A stretch of DNA of 64,000 nucleotides from an uncultured Spirochaetales bacterium. GTDB lineage: Bacteria > Spirochaetota > Spirochaetia > Sphaerochaetales > Sphaerochaetaceae. Position 1 is the first letter of the stretch; each line of letters starts with the position of its first letter. This document shows positions 1 to 8,741 of the stretch, piece by piece. Where the stretch lies: positions 1-64,000 of the forward strand of contig CASFZR010000007.1 of the NCBI GenBank assembly GCA_949299185.1, given 5' to 3'. The notes beneath the pieces are model-generated. The model saw nothing but the letters and a program-made list of their open reading frames with translations, made no database searches and was not told the DNA's origin. A program made the position numbers and the translations under genes.

Positions 1-31
1 AAAGAAGGGGAAGCCTACGCCTCCCCTCTTT
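1..31 (-). terminator. terminator of the dap-lysA-ybgC operon
   Basis: Reading leftward, a stem pairs bases 22-31 with 1-11 (AGGGGA against TCCCCT, then four more pairs after one bulged A). The transcript ends in a short T-rich run. It sits 3 bp past the ybgC stop, so it fits an intrinsic terminator for the whole leftward operon. Any T-run beyond base 1 cannot be seen. Confidence 0.6.
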
Positions 32-33
32 GC

Positions 34-435
34 CTATTCGAATGTCCTTGCGATATCCTCAGGTATCTTCCTCGGCCTCTTCGTCTCGCTGTCTATGAAC
101 GCGACACGGACCATGAGCTGAGAGAGAAGCGTATCACCTCTCATGATGCTCTGCCTTATGGTACAGGAGACGTGCTGGATGTCTGCAAGCTCGGTAAGCA
201 CCGTGATCTCATCATCGAGGAAGGCGGGCGTCCTATACTCTATGCTGATCGACTTCACGACGATCATCAGATGATCCTCGCGCACAAGCTGGCTCTGGCT
301 CTTGCCGGGATATATCTCCCTTAGCATCTCGGTACGTCCATGCTCCGCCCAGTCAAGGTAGCGTGCATGATAGGCGATACCGCCTGCATCTGTATCTGAG
401 AAGTAGACCCTCGCCCTGTATTCGAACGTCCTCAT
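34..435 (-). CDS. ybgC: YbgC/FadM-family acyl-CoA thioesterase
   Basis: A 133-residue single hotdog-fold protein, the normal length for YbgC-type thioesterases. The N-terminus carries the family active-site pattern (YFSDTDAGGIAYHARYLDW, residues 11-29), with the conserved Asp and the following His/Tyr. Members hydrolyse short-chain or aromatic acyl-CoA thioesters in the cytoplasm; the substrate here is unknown. It is the last gene of the leftward dap operon. Its ATG now lies inside the extended 3' end of lysA, whereas before an 11-bp duplication in lysA the two genes would have met in an ATGA overlap. A terminator hairpin follows directly. Confidence 0.85.
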   Translation of the reverse strand: MRTFEYRARVYFSDTDAGGIAYHARYLDWAEHGRTEMLREIYPGKSQSQLVREDHLMIVVKSISIEYRTPAFLDDEITVLTELADIQHVSCTIRQSIMRGDTLLSQLMVRVAFIDSETKRPRKIPEDIARTFE

Positions 436-1708
436 GTGCTGACCTCCAGCGGAGCATCAAGCTAGCATCAAGCTGCGTCGAAAGGTAATCCTCTATCGTC
501 TCAGCCCGCCTTATGCAGAAGATCCTTCCTCCATCCGCGATAAGGTACTCCGCGTGCCTCAGCTTAGCATTATAATTGAATCCCATCGAGTGGCCGTGGG
601 CACCGGTATCGTGTATCGCGACGAGATCTCCACGCTTCAGCTCCGGGAGAGAACGATTGATGGCGAACTTGTCATTGTTCTCGCATAAGGATCCCGTGAC
701 ATCGTATACATGATCCTTAGGCAGGTCCTCCTTGCCGATGGCCGTAATGTGGTGATAGGCGCCGTAGAGCGCCGGACGCATCAGGTCAGCCATCGTCGCG
801 TCCAGTCCCACGTAGTCCTTGTACTTATGCGTGACATGGCGCACCCGGGAGATAAGCCAGCCATATGGGCCCGTGATCGCACGTCCCATCTCGAATGAGA
901 GGGCAAGCGGAGCAAGCCCCTCGGCCACGATCATCTCATCATAGAGCCTGTGGATCTCCTCTCCCAGCCATCTGAAGCTTATAGCCTCATCCTCCGGACG
1001 GTATGGAATCCCTACCCCGCCACCGAGATCGACGCGCTCTATCCTCACGCCCACGCGGTCATGGATCTCCTTCACAAGCGAGAAGAGCATCCTCGCAGTC
1101 TCGACGATGTAGCCGCCGTCCAGCTCATTGGACGCCACCATCGTATGAAGCATGAAGCGCCTCACTCCCTTCTCCTTGGCGATACGATAGCAGTCGAAGA
1201 GCTGATCGCGCGTAACGCCATACTTCGCCTCCACCGGATTGCCGATGATGACGTTGCCAGTACGCTCCGGACCGGGATTGAAGCGGAATGAGATCGTCTC
1301 AGGCAGGCATCCGCAGGCGCGTTCGACAGCCTCGATGTGGGTTATATCATCGAGGTTCAGGATCGCTCCGAGGTCATAGGCAGCACGGAACTCCTCATCG
1401 GGGGTATCGTTGGAGGTGAACATGATCCTCTCTCCTGGGATCCCAGCGTCATGGGCTATGATAAGCTCCGGCAGCGATGAGCAGTCGGCTCCGAAGCCAT
1501 GGTGGGCAAGGAGCCTCACGATATTCACGTTCGGAAGCGCCTTTACCGCGAAGTAGTTGATGAAGCCCTCGTTCCAGGAGAAAGAGGAACGGACATCCTC
1601 CGCATTGCGCTCAATGGCGGGACCATCATAGATATGGAAGGGCGTACCGACGCTATCTGCAAGCCTCTCAAGCGCGGCAGCCGGGAGTGGAAGCGCCTTA
1701 GCAGCCAT
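353..1708 (-). CDS. lysA: diaminopimelate decarboxylase (C-terminus altered by an 11-bp duplication)
   Basis: PLP-dependent decarboxylation of meso-diaminopimelate to L-lysine, the last step of lysine synthesis. Visible motifs are the PLP-lysine region (YFAVKALPN, about residue 50), the glycine-rich phosphate loop (DLGGGVG, about residue 225) and the ENNDKFA / HDTGAHGHSMGFNYN active-site segments near the C-terminus. It overlaps dapL upstream by 11 bp. The family-like sequence ends near RRAETIEDYLSTQLDA; after that a direct duplication of 11 bases (453-474) shifts the frame. This adds about 32 unrelated residues and pushes the stop 83 bp into ybgC. Without one copy the frame would read PLEVST and stop in a TGA overlapping the ybgC ATG. 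The catalytic domain is intact, so activity is probably kept. Confidence 0.9.
   Translation of the reverse strand: MAAKALPLPAAALERLADSVGTPFHIYDGPAIERNAEDVRSSFSWNEGFINYFAVKALPNVNIVRLLAHHGFGADCSSLPELIIAHDAGIPGERIMFTSNDTPDEEFRAAYDLGAILNLDDITHIEAVERACGCLPETISFRFNPGPERTGNVIIGNPVEAKYGVTRDQLFDCYRIAKEKGVRRFMLHTMVASNELDGGYIVETARMLFSLVKEIHDRVGVRIERVDLGGGVGIPYRPEDEAISFRWLGEEIHRLYDEMIVAEGLAPLALSFEMGRAITGPYGWLISRVRHVTHKYKDYVGLDATMADLMRPALYGAYHHITAIGKEDLPKDHVYDVTGSLCENNDKFAINRSLPELKRGDLVAIHDTGAHGHSMGFNYNAKLRHAEYLIADGGRIFCIRRAETIEDYLSTQLDASLMLRWRSAHEDVRIQGEGLLLRYRCRRYRLSCTLP
453..474. repeat. 11-bp perfect tandem duplication in lysA
   Basis: AGCATCAAGCT occurs twice with no gap (453-463 and 464-474). Since 11 is not a multiple of three, the duplication changes the reading frame of the last lysA codons. 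It looks recent because the two copies are identical. Confidence 0.95.
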
Positions 1709-2927
1709 ATACCCTCCTTATGCTCTCGACGGCCCTCTCTATATCCTCCCTGTGGCCATAGGCGGAGACACGGACATAACCCTCGCCCTTCGAGCCGAAG
1801 CCTGCACCGGGCGTCACGACCACGGAGGCCTTATCGAGAAGGAAGTCGAAGTACTCCCAGCTCGTGAAGCCCTTTGGACAGCGCACCCAGACATAAGGGC
1901 TGTCAACGCCGCCATAGCAGGTAAGCCCTGCCCCCTCAAGCCCTTTCCTTATGATATCCGCATTGCCAAGATAGTAGCCCACAAGCTCCATGCACTCACG
2001 CCTGCCCTCATCGGAGAGCGCGGCAACGCCTCCGGCCTGCGCGATGTTCGAGGCTCCGTTGAAGAAGGTACACTGCCTCCTGTTCCATAGCCTGTTGAAG
2101 GTGCCGGATGGGGCGTTGTCGGACTCAAGGGCCATGGGGACGATACTCCAGCCAAGGCGCACGCCGGTAAAGCCCGCGTATTTTGAGAATGAGCTTATCT
2201 CGATGGCGCAGCGCTCCGCCCCCTCGATCTCATAGATCGAACGGGGGATACCCGGAGTCCTGATGTAATCGGAGTAGGCGGCGTCGAAGACGATGACGGA
2301 ACGGTTCTCCAGCGCCCAGTCCACAAAGGCCTTCAGCTGTGCCTTCGTCGCTACCGCCCCCGTTGGATTATTCGGGAAGCAGAGATAGACAAGGTCCGCC
2401 CTCTCCTTCGGAGGCTCTGGAACGAAGCCGTTTGCGGCGTCGGATGGCATGTAGACGATCGAGCGATACCCCATGATCGAGTCATCGTAATCCCCGGTAT
2501 GGCCAGAGGCCACGTTCGAATCAACATATACAGGGTATGACGGATCCTGCACCGCGACGCGAGTGGAACGGCTGAAGATCGACTGGATGTTCGCGGCGTC
2601 GCTCTTCGCACCATCGGAGACGAAGATCTCATTCAGGGCAAGGGAGACGCCAAGCCTCTGGTAGTGACGCTGCAGCGCCTCCCTCAGCGGAAGGTCTCCC
2701 TGCTCATCGCCATAGCCCGTGTAGGTCTCACGGGAAGAGAGGAGATCGAGCTTCTCCTTCATGGCGCGCACCACCGATGGGACAAGCGCCTCTGTCGTAT
2801 TGCCTATGCCGAGCCTCATCACGTCCTTTCCAGGGTTGCGCTCCTGCCAAGCCCTCGTCCTCCTCGCCACCTCGGGAAAGAGATAGCCGGAAGCAAGGCG
2901 CAGGAAGTCCTCATTGCAGGAAGCCAT
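1698..2927 (-). CDS. dapL: LL-diaminopimelate aminotransferase
   Basis: A class I/II PLP aminotransferase of 409 residues, the usual size of DapL. It converts tetrahydrodipicolinate and glutamate directly to LL-diaminopimelate, bypassing the acylated intermediates. The PLP lysine lies in SSFSKYAGFTGVRLGW (about residues 245-260), typical of DapL; FPNNPTGA is the cofactor/substrate Asn region. The start ATG shares one base with the dapA stop, and the end overlaps lysA. With dapA, dapB and lysA next to it and no dapD/E seen, the window encodes the aminotransferase variant of the pathway. An epimerase (dapF) would be needed elsewhere. Confidence 0.93.
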   Translation of the reverse strand: MASCNEDFLRLASGYLFPEVARRTRAWQERNPGKDVMRLGIGNTTEALVPSVVRAMKEKLDLLSSRETYTGYGDEQGDLPLREALQRHYQRLGVSLALNEIFVSDGAKSDAANIQSIFSRSTRVAVQDPSYPVYVDSNVASGHTGDYDDSIMGYRSIVYMPSDAANGFVPEPPKERADLVYLCFPNNPTGAVATKAQLKAFVDWALENRSVIVFDAAYSDYIRTPGIPRSIYEIEGAERCAIEISSFSKYAGFTGVRLGWSIVPMALESDNAPSGTFNRLWNRRQCTFFNGASNIAQAGGVAALSDEGRRECMELVGYYLGNADIIRKGLEGAGLTCYGGVDSPYVWVRCPKGFTSWEYFDFLLDKASVVVTPGAGFGSKGEGYVRVSAYGHREDIERAVESIRRVYGC

Positions 2928-3832
2928 CAGATCCTACCCTCCCTTATATCCTCATCCATGGCATCGACTATCGAGAGAAGCGATGCCTTCTTCTCCTCGC
3001 TCTCCATCGTCGTCAGCGGCAGGCGGAAGATGTCGCTGCACCAGCCCATATGGGCCATCGCCGTCTTGATGGGAATGGGATTGGTCTCGCAGAAGCAGGC
3101 CTTGAAGAACGGCGCGAACCAGGCATTAAGCCGCTCTGCATCCTCCATCCTGCCATCCAGCGCCGCATGTATCATCTCATGCATCTGGCGGGGAAAGAGG
3201 TTGGATGCGACGGATATCACGCCATCACCGCCTCGTCTGATGAGGTCGAGGGCGAGGTTGTCATCGCCGGAGAGGACGGAGAAGCCCCCCTTGCGCGAGG
3301 CGATCACATCGCTCATCTGCCCAAGGTCCCCGGAAGCCTCCTTGACCGCCACGATGTTCGGGCACTCCTCTTCCAGACGGCGGAGCGTCTCCGTCTCCAG
3401 GTTCACCCCCGTGCGTCCCTTGATGTTATAAAGCACGCATGGGACATGGACGGAATCCGCGATTGCCTTGAAGTGGAGGAAGAGACCCTTCTGCGTCGGC
3501 TTATTGTAGTATGGATTGACAAGAAGGATAGCATCCACCCCGGCATCCTCGGCGTGCTGCGAGAGCCTTATGGCCTCGGAGGTGGCATTGGATCCGGTAC
3601 CTGCGATCACAGGCACGCGGCCGCGGGCATACTGTATCGTCTTGGCAATGACCCTGTCATGCTCCTCATGGGACAAGGTAGGGCTCTCACCCGTGGTGCC
3701 ACAGGGCACGAGGCCATCTATGCCTCCCTCGATCTGGAACTCTATTATCCTCTCAAGCGCGTGGTAATCAACGTTGCCTATCTCCATGAACGGCGTTATC
3801 AGCGCCGTGTATACGCCTCTGAATGTCCTCAT
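2927..3832 (-). CDS. dapA: 4-hydroxy-tetrahydrodipicolinate synthase
   Basis: A TIM-barrel aldolase of 301 residues that condenses pyruvate and aspartate semialdehyde. It shows GTTGESPTLS (about residues 43-52), the catalytic-triad Tyr region (NPYYNKPTQKGL, VLYNIKGRTG) and the Schiff-base lysine in IVAVKEASGD (about residue 165). It overlaps dapB upstream by 4 bp (ATGA) and dapL downstream by one base, so translation is probably coupled. Confidence 0.95.
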   Translation of the reverse strand: MRTFRGVYTALITPFMEIGNVDYHALERIIEFQIEGGIDGLVPCGTTGESPTLSHEEHDRVIAKTIQYARGRVPVIAGTGSNATSEAIRLSQHAEDAGVDAILLVNPYYNKPTQKGLFLHFKAIADSVHVPCVLYNIKGRTGVNLETETLRRLEEECPNIVAVKEASGDLGQMSDVIASRKGGFSVLSGDDNLALDLIRRGGDGVISVASNLFPRQMHEMIHAALDGRMEDAERLNAWFAPFFKACFCETNPIPIKTAMAHMGWCSDIFRLPLTTMESEEKKASLLSIVDAMDEDIREGRI

Positions 3833-4584
3833 TCCCTACCTCCTAGCATATCGCTGATGAAATCATCCATCGTATAGATCCCGTTATCCTGGCGGAGTAG
3901 CCACTCTGCCGCCCTTATGGCCCCGCGGGCAAAGCCCTCGCGGGAACGCGCGCGGTGCGTGAGGGTTATGGTGTCAGACTCGCCGTCTATAGTGACGGTA
4001 TGGGTTCCGGGCTCCGAGCCCACACGCATCGATGAGACCTCAAGCCCGTTCTCCGCGATCACGCCATCAGGATTGCCGATCACCAGGTGATCCTTCCTTC
4101 CAAGCCCCTTCAATAGGCGATCCGCGATCATCAAGGCGGTACCTGACGGGGCATCTGCCTTCATGCGGTGGTGGATCTCGCTTACCGAGAGATCGTACTG
4201 ATCGAATGGATCGAAGAGACGCGCCGCCTCTGAGACTAGGGAGAGGAAGAGCGCTACGCCGATCGAGAAGTTCCCGGAATGTATGATACGCACCCTAGAG
4301 GCGTCTATCGCTGAGAGGTCGCTTCCCCAGCCGGTGGTACCGATGACCGCAGGCGTACCGGTACGGGCATAGACCGCGGCATTCGAACGGACCGCGGAAG
4401 GAACGGAGAAGTCTATCGCCACATCGGCGCGGGAAAGCACCGCATCGGTCAGGGACAGCGATGTCACGCGCCCTGACGATGATGAGGGATCCACGATGGA
4501 GACAGCCTCATGCACCCCGCTTCCCTCTATCAGCGAGTGTACCATCTGTCCCATCCTGCCATAACCAACTATTGCTACCTTCAT
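3829..4584 (-). CDS. dapB: 4-hydroxy-tetrahydrodipicolinate reductase
   Basis: An NAD(P)H-dependent reductase of 251 residues. The Rossmann motif VAIVGYGRMG opens the protein and the substrate/catalytic segment SEIHHRMKADAPSGTAL (about residues 150-166) carries the HH pair and Lys. It is the first gene of the leftward dap operon. No Shine-Dalgarno precedes the ATG; instead a TATCTT box ends 6 nt before it, so the mRNA is probably leaderless. Confidence 0.95.
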   Translation of the reverse strand: MKVAIVGYGRMGQMVHSLIEGSGVHEAVSIVDPSSSSGRVTSLSLTDAVLSRADVAIDFSVPSAVRSNAAVYARTGTPAVIGTTGWGSDLSAIDASRVRIIHSGNFSIGVALFLSLVSEAARLFDPFDQYDLSVSEIHHRMKADAPSGTALMIADRLLKGLGRKDHLVIGNPDGVIAENGLEVSSMRVGSEPGTHTVTIDGESDTITLTHRARSREGFARGAIRAAEWLLRQDNGIYTMDDFISDMLGGRE

Positions 4585-4590
4585 GGCCAG

Positions 4591-4620
4591 AAGATAGCAG
4601 ATTTATAACAAGCTTGTCTA
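4591..4620 (-). promoter_or_regulatory. leaderless-type promoter of the dap operon
   Basis: On the minus strand TAGACA (4615-4620), an 18-bp spacer and TATCTT (4591-4596) lie 6 nt before the dapB ATG. A start site about 7 nt after the -10 falls on or next to the A of the ATG. There is no Shine-Dalgarno, so a leaderless message is inferred. Confidence 0.5.
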
Positions 4621-4632
4621 GATTATAACAAA

Positions 4633-4650
4633 ATGTTATTATAATAACAT
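4633..4650. repeat. perfect 18-bp palindrome between dapB and topB
   Basis: ATGTTATTATAATAACAT reads the same on both strands. It begins at the last base of the topB stop codon and lies just upstream of the dap promoter -35 box. It could be an operator for the dap operon or a weak stem after topB. A TTATAACA repeat (about 4602-4609 and 4623-4630) lies beside it. Confidence 0.6.
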
Positions 4651-6881
4651 TACTTTCGCTTCTTGCTCTTACCCTCGTTCCTCTCCTTGCTCAGGCGGAA
4701 GAAGTCGGCCATCGTGCCGCCGGAGAAATCGGAGGACGTGAAGCGGGAAGATGAATTCCTCATGCCCTCGTCATGGCGCGTGTCGCGCTTGTATGCCCGC
4801 TTGGACTCCCTGACGACCACGGTCTTCGTCTCATAGACCGCCTTCGGCATCTTCACGCCGCCGCGGAGATTAACAACGACCTTGGCCCTTCCGTCAGGAC
4901 CTGTGGATACCTTGCGCACCGAGGGAGCGCCGGTTTCTACCTTGACGCGGACCTCCTTCTCCTCGTACTGGCAGGAGAGCTTCTGGCAGATGTAATGCAC
5001 GGAGCCATCGGCATCGGTGGCCTTCATCATATCGCTATTGCAGTACGGGCAGCGCTTGGTGTCCTTGAAGCGTGGGGAGAAGACCTTATCGCTCCTCTCG
5101 ACCTCCTTCACGAGATCCGCGGCCATCTTCTTTATATCCCTGATGAAGGCATCGGGATCCTCCTTGCCGCGGCTGATGCGCTCAAGACGTCCTTCCCACT
5201 CGCCGGTGAGGACGGGAGAACGCAGGACCTCAGGGGCAAGGCGCACGACCTCGCGGCCCTTGGCGGTCGGGATGAAGTACTTACCCTCCCTCTCGATATA
5301 CCTGTTCTGCACGAGCTTCTCTATCATGTCCGCGCGGGTTGCGGGCGTTCCGAGCCCGTTGCCGAGATTCGCCTTCAGCGCCGCGTCATCGACGAAGCGT
5401 CCAGCGTGTTCCATCGCGGAGAGGAGCGTGGCATCGGTATAGCGCTCCGGAGGATTGGTCACGTTCTTGCGCACCTTGATCGCCTCGATCGTCACCTCAT
5501 CGCCCTCCTTCATGCTCATCAGGCCGAAGCTGTTATCGCCCTCATCGGCAAGGGGAGATGCGCTCTTTATCCCCGCGCTCTCCGCTACGGAGCGGTAGCC
5601 CTTGCGCACCGGCATCGAGAGGCGTGTCCTGAACTGCCTGCCCTCCACGTCGATCGTGCAGGTGGTGGTCCTGTAGCTGTAGTCCTCCCCGATAACCTCT
5701 AAAAAGCGCAGCGCTATGAGCTGCCACAGCTTCGCCTCGTCGGAGGAGAGCTTATCCATGCGGACAGGCTCCTCGGTGGGGATTATCGCATGATGGTCTG
5801 AGACAAGCGCGCTATTGACGAAGCGGGGGTTATCGCTGCGGAAGCCGGAAGCAAGGTACTCATCGACCTGGCGGGAGAAGATGGTCGAGGAGAGCGCCTT
5901 GATGCGCTCTGGAAGCGTCGGCACGATATCCTCCGTGATATACCGTGAGTCGGTACGAGGATAGGTCACGATCTTATGTACCTCATAGAGCCGCTGCAGC
6001 GTGTCCAGCGTCTCCTTGGCTGAGAAGCCCAGCACGATATTAGCATCCCTCTGAAGCTCAGTGAGATCATAGGCCTGAGGCACCGCCTCGCTCTTCTCCT
6101 CGCTCACCATCGAGACCACCCGGCCCTTCTTCCCCTGCCACTCCTTGAAGGCCTCGGCAAGCTCGTCATCGGTGAACCTGATGGAGTTATCCTCAGGATA
6201 GTATGAAGCGGAGAAGAGCCCGAAGTCGGCACGTGCGGTATAGTAGTACTTACCCTCGAAGCTCTCGATCTCATCCTCTCTCTCCGTCATCAGCGCAAGC
6301 GTCGGTGTCTGCACTCGGCCGGCGGAGAGCTTTGCATCATAGAAGCATGTGAGCGCCCTGGTGACGTTCATGCCGACATACCAGTCGGCAGCGGCACGGC
6401 AGAATGCGGCATGATAGAGGTTGTCATAGTCAGAGGCGGGACGGAGCGACTGGAAGCCCTCCTTGATCGCCTTCTCCGTCTGGGAGGAGATCCAGAGCCT
6501 CTCGGCCTTGCCCTCATAGCCGGCGGCCTTGAGGATCCAGCGGGCGACAAGCTCTCCCTCGCGTCCGGCATCGGTTGCGATGACGACGCTCTCGACATCC
6601 TCCCTCTTGAGGAGTGAGGCTATCACATCGAACTGCTCCTTCGTACTCTCGATGACCTCCTCATCAAGCTTCTCAGGGAGCATCGGAAGCGACTGGAGCG
6701 ACCATCGCTTATAGCGCTCCGAGTAGTGCTGCGGCTCAGCAAGCTCCACCAGGTGGCCGAGGGCCCAGGTGACGATATATGAGCTACCTTCGCTGTATCC
6801 CTTCTCCTTGATAGGACACACGAGGTTCCTTGCGATCTCACGTCCGACGGACGGCTTTTCAGCGATAACCAGTTTCTTCAT
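4650..6881 (-). CDS. topB: DNA topoisomerase III (type IA)
   Basis: A 743-residue type IA topoisomerase that relaxes and decatenates DNA through a transient 5'-phosphotyrosine. It opens with the Toprim signature KLVIAEKPSVGREIA and continues with VVIATDAGREGE (about residues 98-109). The catalytic tyrosine is in VTYPRTDSRYI (about residue 310). A C-terminal zinc ribbon (CPYC...CQKLSC, about residues 625-650) is followed by a basic tail. KEEG-type motifs place it with TopB rather than TopA. A TACCAT box lies 6 nt before the ATG with no Shine-Dalgarno, so it is probably leaderless. Confidence 0.93.
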   Translation of the reverse strand: MKKLVIAEKPSVGREIARNLVCPIKEKGYSEGSSYIVTWALGHLVELAEPQHYSERYKRWSLQSLPMLPEKLDEEVIESTKEQFDVIASLLKREDVESVVIATDAGREGELVARWILKAAGYEGKAERLWISSQTEKAIKEGFQSLRPASDYDNLYHAAFCRAAADWYVGMNVTRALTCFYDAKLSAGRVQTPTLALMTEREDEIESFEGKYYYTARADFGLFSASYYPEDNSIRFTDDELAEAFKEWQGKKGRVVSMVSEEKSEAVPQAYDLTELQRDANIVLGFSAKETLDTLQRLYEVHKIVTYPRTDSRYITEDIVPTLPERIKALSSTIFSRQVDEYLASGFRSDNPRFVNSALVSDHHAIIPTEEPVRMDKLSSDEAKLWQLIALRFLEVIGEDYSYRTTTCTIDVEGRQFRTRLSMPVRKGYRSVAESAGIKSASPLADEGDNSFGLMSMKEGDEVTIEAIKVRKNVTNPPERYTDATLLSAMEHAGRFVDDAALKANLGNGLGTPATRADMIEKLVQNRYIEREGKYFIPTAKGREVVRLAPEVLRSPVLTGEWEGRLERISRGKEDPDAFIRDIKKMAADLVKEVERSDKVFSPRFKDTKRCPYCNSDMMKATDADGSVHYICQKLSCQYEEKEVRVKVETGAPSVRKVSTGPDGRAKVVVNLRGGVKMPKAVYETKTVVVRESKRAYKRDTRHDEGMRNSSSRFTSSDFSGGTMADFFRLSKERNEGKSKKRK

Positions 6882-6917
6882 GCTGCGATGGTAGCAGAAA
6901 AGAGGCAGAGGGAAAAC

Positions 6918-6946
6918 TTCACAAGAACGGCAGGAGATGGTAACGT
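6918..6946 (+). promoter_or_regulatory. leaderless-type promoter of the MATE gene
   Basis: TTCACA (6918-6923), a 17-bp spacer and TAACGT (6941-6946) end 6 nt before the ATG at 6953. The -35 matches consensus at five of six bases; the -10 is weak. Confidence 0.4.
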
Positions 6947-6952
6947 ACGGCC

Positions 6953-8287
6953 ATGAATGACGGACAACGTGATCTAACGAAGGGCGGGATCGTGGCGCCT
7001 ATACTCTCCTTCGCCATGCCTCTCATCGCAGGAAACATGCTCCAGACGCTATATAACGCAGCCGATTCCGTGATAGTCGGACGCTTCGTCGGGCCTGACG
7101 CGCTGGCAGCCGTAGGCTCCGCGTACTCCCTGATGACCTTCCTCACCTCGCTGATGATCGGCCTCTCGATGGGGGCCTCCGTTGCGTTCTCCCGCCTCTA
7201 TGGCCAGGGAGAGAAGGAAGGGATGAAGGCATCGATAGCGATCGCCTTCGTCCTCATCGGGGCGCTATCACTGCTGATAACCATAGCCTCGGCCATGCTG
7301 CTGCCTGCGATAATCCGCCTGCTCTCCGTGCCAGAGGAGCTTACGGGGATGATGGACAGCTACATGAGGATCATCCTCACAGGCCTTCCCGCCCTCTTCC
7401 TCTACAACTTCTACGCATCCGCTGAGCGTGCGATAGGCAACTCAGGCGCGGCGCTGATGATGATGGCGCTCTCATCCGTGATGAACATCATCCTGGATCT
7501 CGTCTTCGTCATACCGCTTGGCATGGGCGTGGACGGGGCCGCGATCGCAACCGTGATCTCGCAGTATGCCGCCGCGATAGGCATCGTGCTATATGCCCTG
7601 ATCCGCTCGCCGCTGCTGCGCTTCCGTCCCCGCCATCTCCCACATGGCGTCCATATGCTTCCCGACCTACTGTCCCTCTCCGTGCTGACATCGATGCAGC
7701 AGTCCATAATGAACCTCGGCATACTGATGGTCCAGGGCGTGGTAAACGGCTTCGGAAGCGGCGTGATGGCAGCGTTCGCGGCCGGCGTGAAGATAGACAG
7801 CATCGCCTACATGCCGCTGCAGGAGTTCGGAAACGCCTTCTCAACCTTCGTCGCGCAGAACGACGGAGCCGGGAGGAAGGACAGGATACGGAAGGGCCTC
7901 AGGGCCGCGTTCCTCATCGCCACGATCTACGGACTCTGTATATCGGCAGTGGTATTCATCATCCCACGCATCCTGCTCTCGATCTTCATCAGCCCCGATG
8001 AGACGGAGATAATCGCCGTCGGGACCTCCTACCTGAGGATAGAGGGCGCGTTCTACATCCTCATAGGCTATCTCTTCCTCTTCTACGGCATCTTCCGTGC
8101 GGCCTCCTACCCCGCCGTCTCGCTACTGCTGACGATCATAAGCCTCGGGCTGCGCGTCGTCCTGGCGTACCTCCTTTCAGTACCGCTTGGCCCTGTAGGC
8201 ATCTGGATGAGCATCCCGATCGGATGGGTCATTGCGGACGCGACGGGGCTCCTGATGATGCGCATAAAGGGAGTTACCCTAAGCTAA
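6953..8287 (+). CDS. MATE-family multidrug/Na+ antiporter
   Basis: A 444-residue integral membrane protein with about 12 hydrophobic segments in two halves, the normal MATE architecture. The N-terminus (PILSFAMPLIAGNMLQTLYNAADSV) is the typical NorM/DinF-like opening, with the conserved LYN-aD segment of the first helix. It probably exports cationic compounds in exchange for Na+ or H+; the substrate cannot be told. It is a single-gene unit divergent from topB. Confidence 0.9.
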   Translation: MNDGQRDLTKGGIVAPILSFAMPLIAGNMLQTLYNAADSVIVGRFVGPDALAAVGSAYSLMTFLTSLMIGLSMGASVAFSRLYGQGEKEGMKASIAIAFVLIGALSLLITIASAMLLPAIIRLLSVPEELTGMMDSYMRIILTGLPALFLYNFYASAERAIGNSGAALMMMALSSVMNIILDLVFVIPLGMGVDGAAIATVISQYAAAIGIVLYALIRSPLLRFRPRHLPHGVHMLPDLLSLSVLTSMQQSIMNLGILMVQGVVNGFGSGVMAAFAAGVKIDSIAYMPLQEFGNAFSTFVAQNDGAGRKDRIRKGLRAAFLIATIYGLCISAVVFIIPRILLSIFISPDETEIIAVGTSYLRIEGAFYILIGYLFLFYGIFRAASYPAVSLLLTIISLGLRVVLAYLLSVPLGPVGIWMSIPIGWVIADATGLLMMRIKGVTLS

Positions 8288-8333
8288 CTTATTCTGATAT
8301 TGGCATTTGCTTCGATAAATAGGGAGTTCGCGG

Positions 8334-8362
8334 TTGACTGTCGCACAGCTAGGGAGTAAATT
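8334..8362 (+). promoter_or_regulatory. promoter of the ferredoxin gene
   Basis: TTGACT (8334-8339), a 17-bp spacer and TAAATT (8357-8362). A leader of about 37 nt then carries AAAGGAG, 7 nt before the ferredoxin ATG. This is a conventional sigma-70 unit with a Shine-Dalgarno. Confidence 0.6.
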
Positions 8363-8405
8363 CTCTTCATAGAAAGACACTGCATCACGCAGAAAGGAGT
8401 TTGAT

Positions 8406-8573
8406 ATGGCTTACAAGATCACTGACAGCTGCATCGCTTGCGGAACCTGCCAGGGCGAGTGCCCGGTCGGAGCAATCTCTGAGGGAGACATCTACCAGAT
8501 CGATCCCGATACATGCATCAGCTGCGGAACCTGCGCAAGCGTTTGCCCACAGGGTGCTATCGAGGAGGAGTAA
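8406..8573 (+). CDS. 2[4Fe-4S] ferredoxin, 55 residues
   Basis: A small bacterial ferredoxin reading MAYKITDSCIACGTC and ending in AIEEE. Both cluster motifs are complete: C-IACGTCQGE-CP (about residues 9-20) and C-ISCGTCASV-CP (about residues 37-48), each CxxCxxC plus a remote CysPro. It carries electrons at low potential in anaerobic metabolism. It has its own promoter, a strong Shine-Dalgarno and a terminator right after the stop, so it is monocistronic and probably well expressed. The partner oxidoreductase is not in the window. Confidence 0.95.
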   Translation: MAYKITDSCIACGTCQGECPVGAISEGDIYQIDPDTCISCGTCASVCPQGAIEEE

Positions 8574-8582
8574 GATCTCCCC

Positions 8583-8609
8583 AAGGCCGTAACCGGAAAC
8601 GGCCTTTCT
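8583..8609 (+). terminator. terminator of the ferredoxin gene
   Basis: AAGGCCGT (8583-8590) pairs with ACGGCCTT (8599-8606), followed by a T-rich stretch. A second, weaker GGCCT...AGGCC hairpin with a pyrimidine tail follows at about 8621-8650. Confidence 0.75.
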
Positions 8610-8705
8610 GTTCTGAATATGGGCCTTCCTGAACGGGGAGGCCTTCTTCTTTCTATCGTGACAAGGGCTGCAGGAAGAGAAGAGATCGCATCTAGGCCCT
8701 TATCC

Positions 8706-8735
8706 TTGTTAATGCGTGCCATGATGGAATAATAT
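8706..8735 (+). promoter_or_regulatory. leaderless-type promoter of xseA
   Basis: TTGTTA (8706-8711), an 18-bp spacer and TAATAT (8730-8735) stand 6 nt before the ATG at 8742. No Shine-Dalgarno is present. Confidence 0.45.
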
Positions 8736-8741
8736 GATCAT

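Noticed and set aside
2777..3877. 366-codon plus-strand frame opposite dapA
   Set aside because: Antisense to an unmistakable dapA; composition is that of a reverse-strand shadow.
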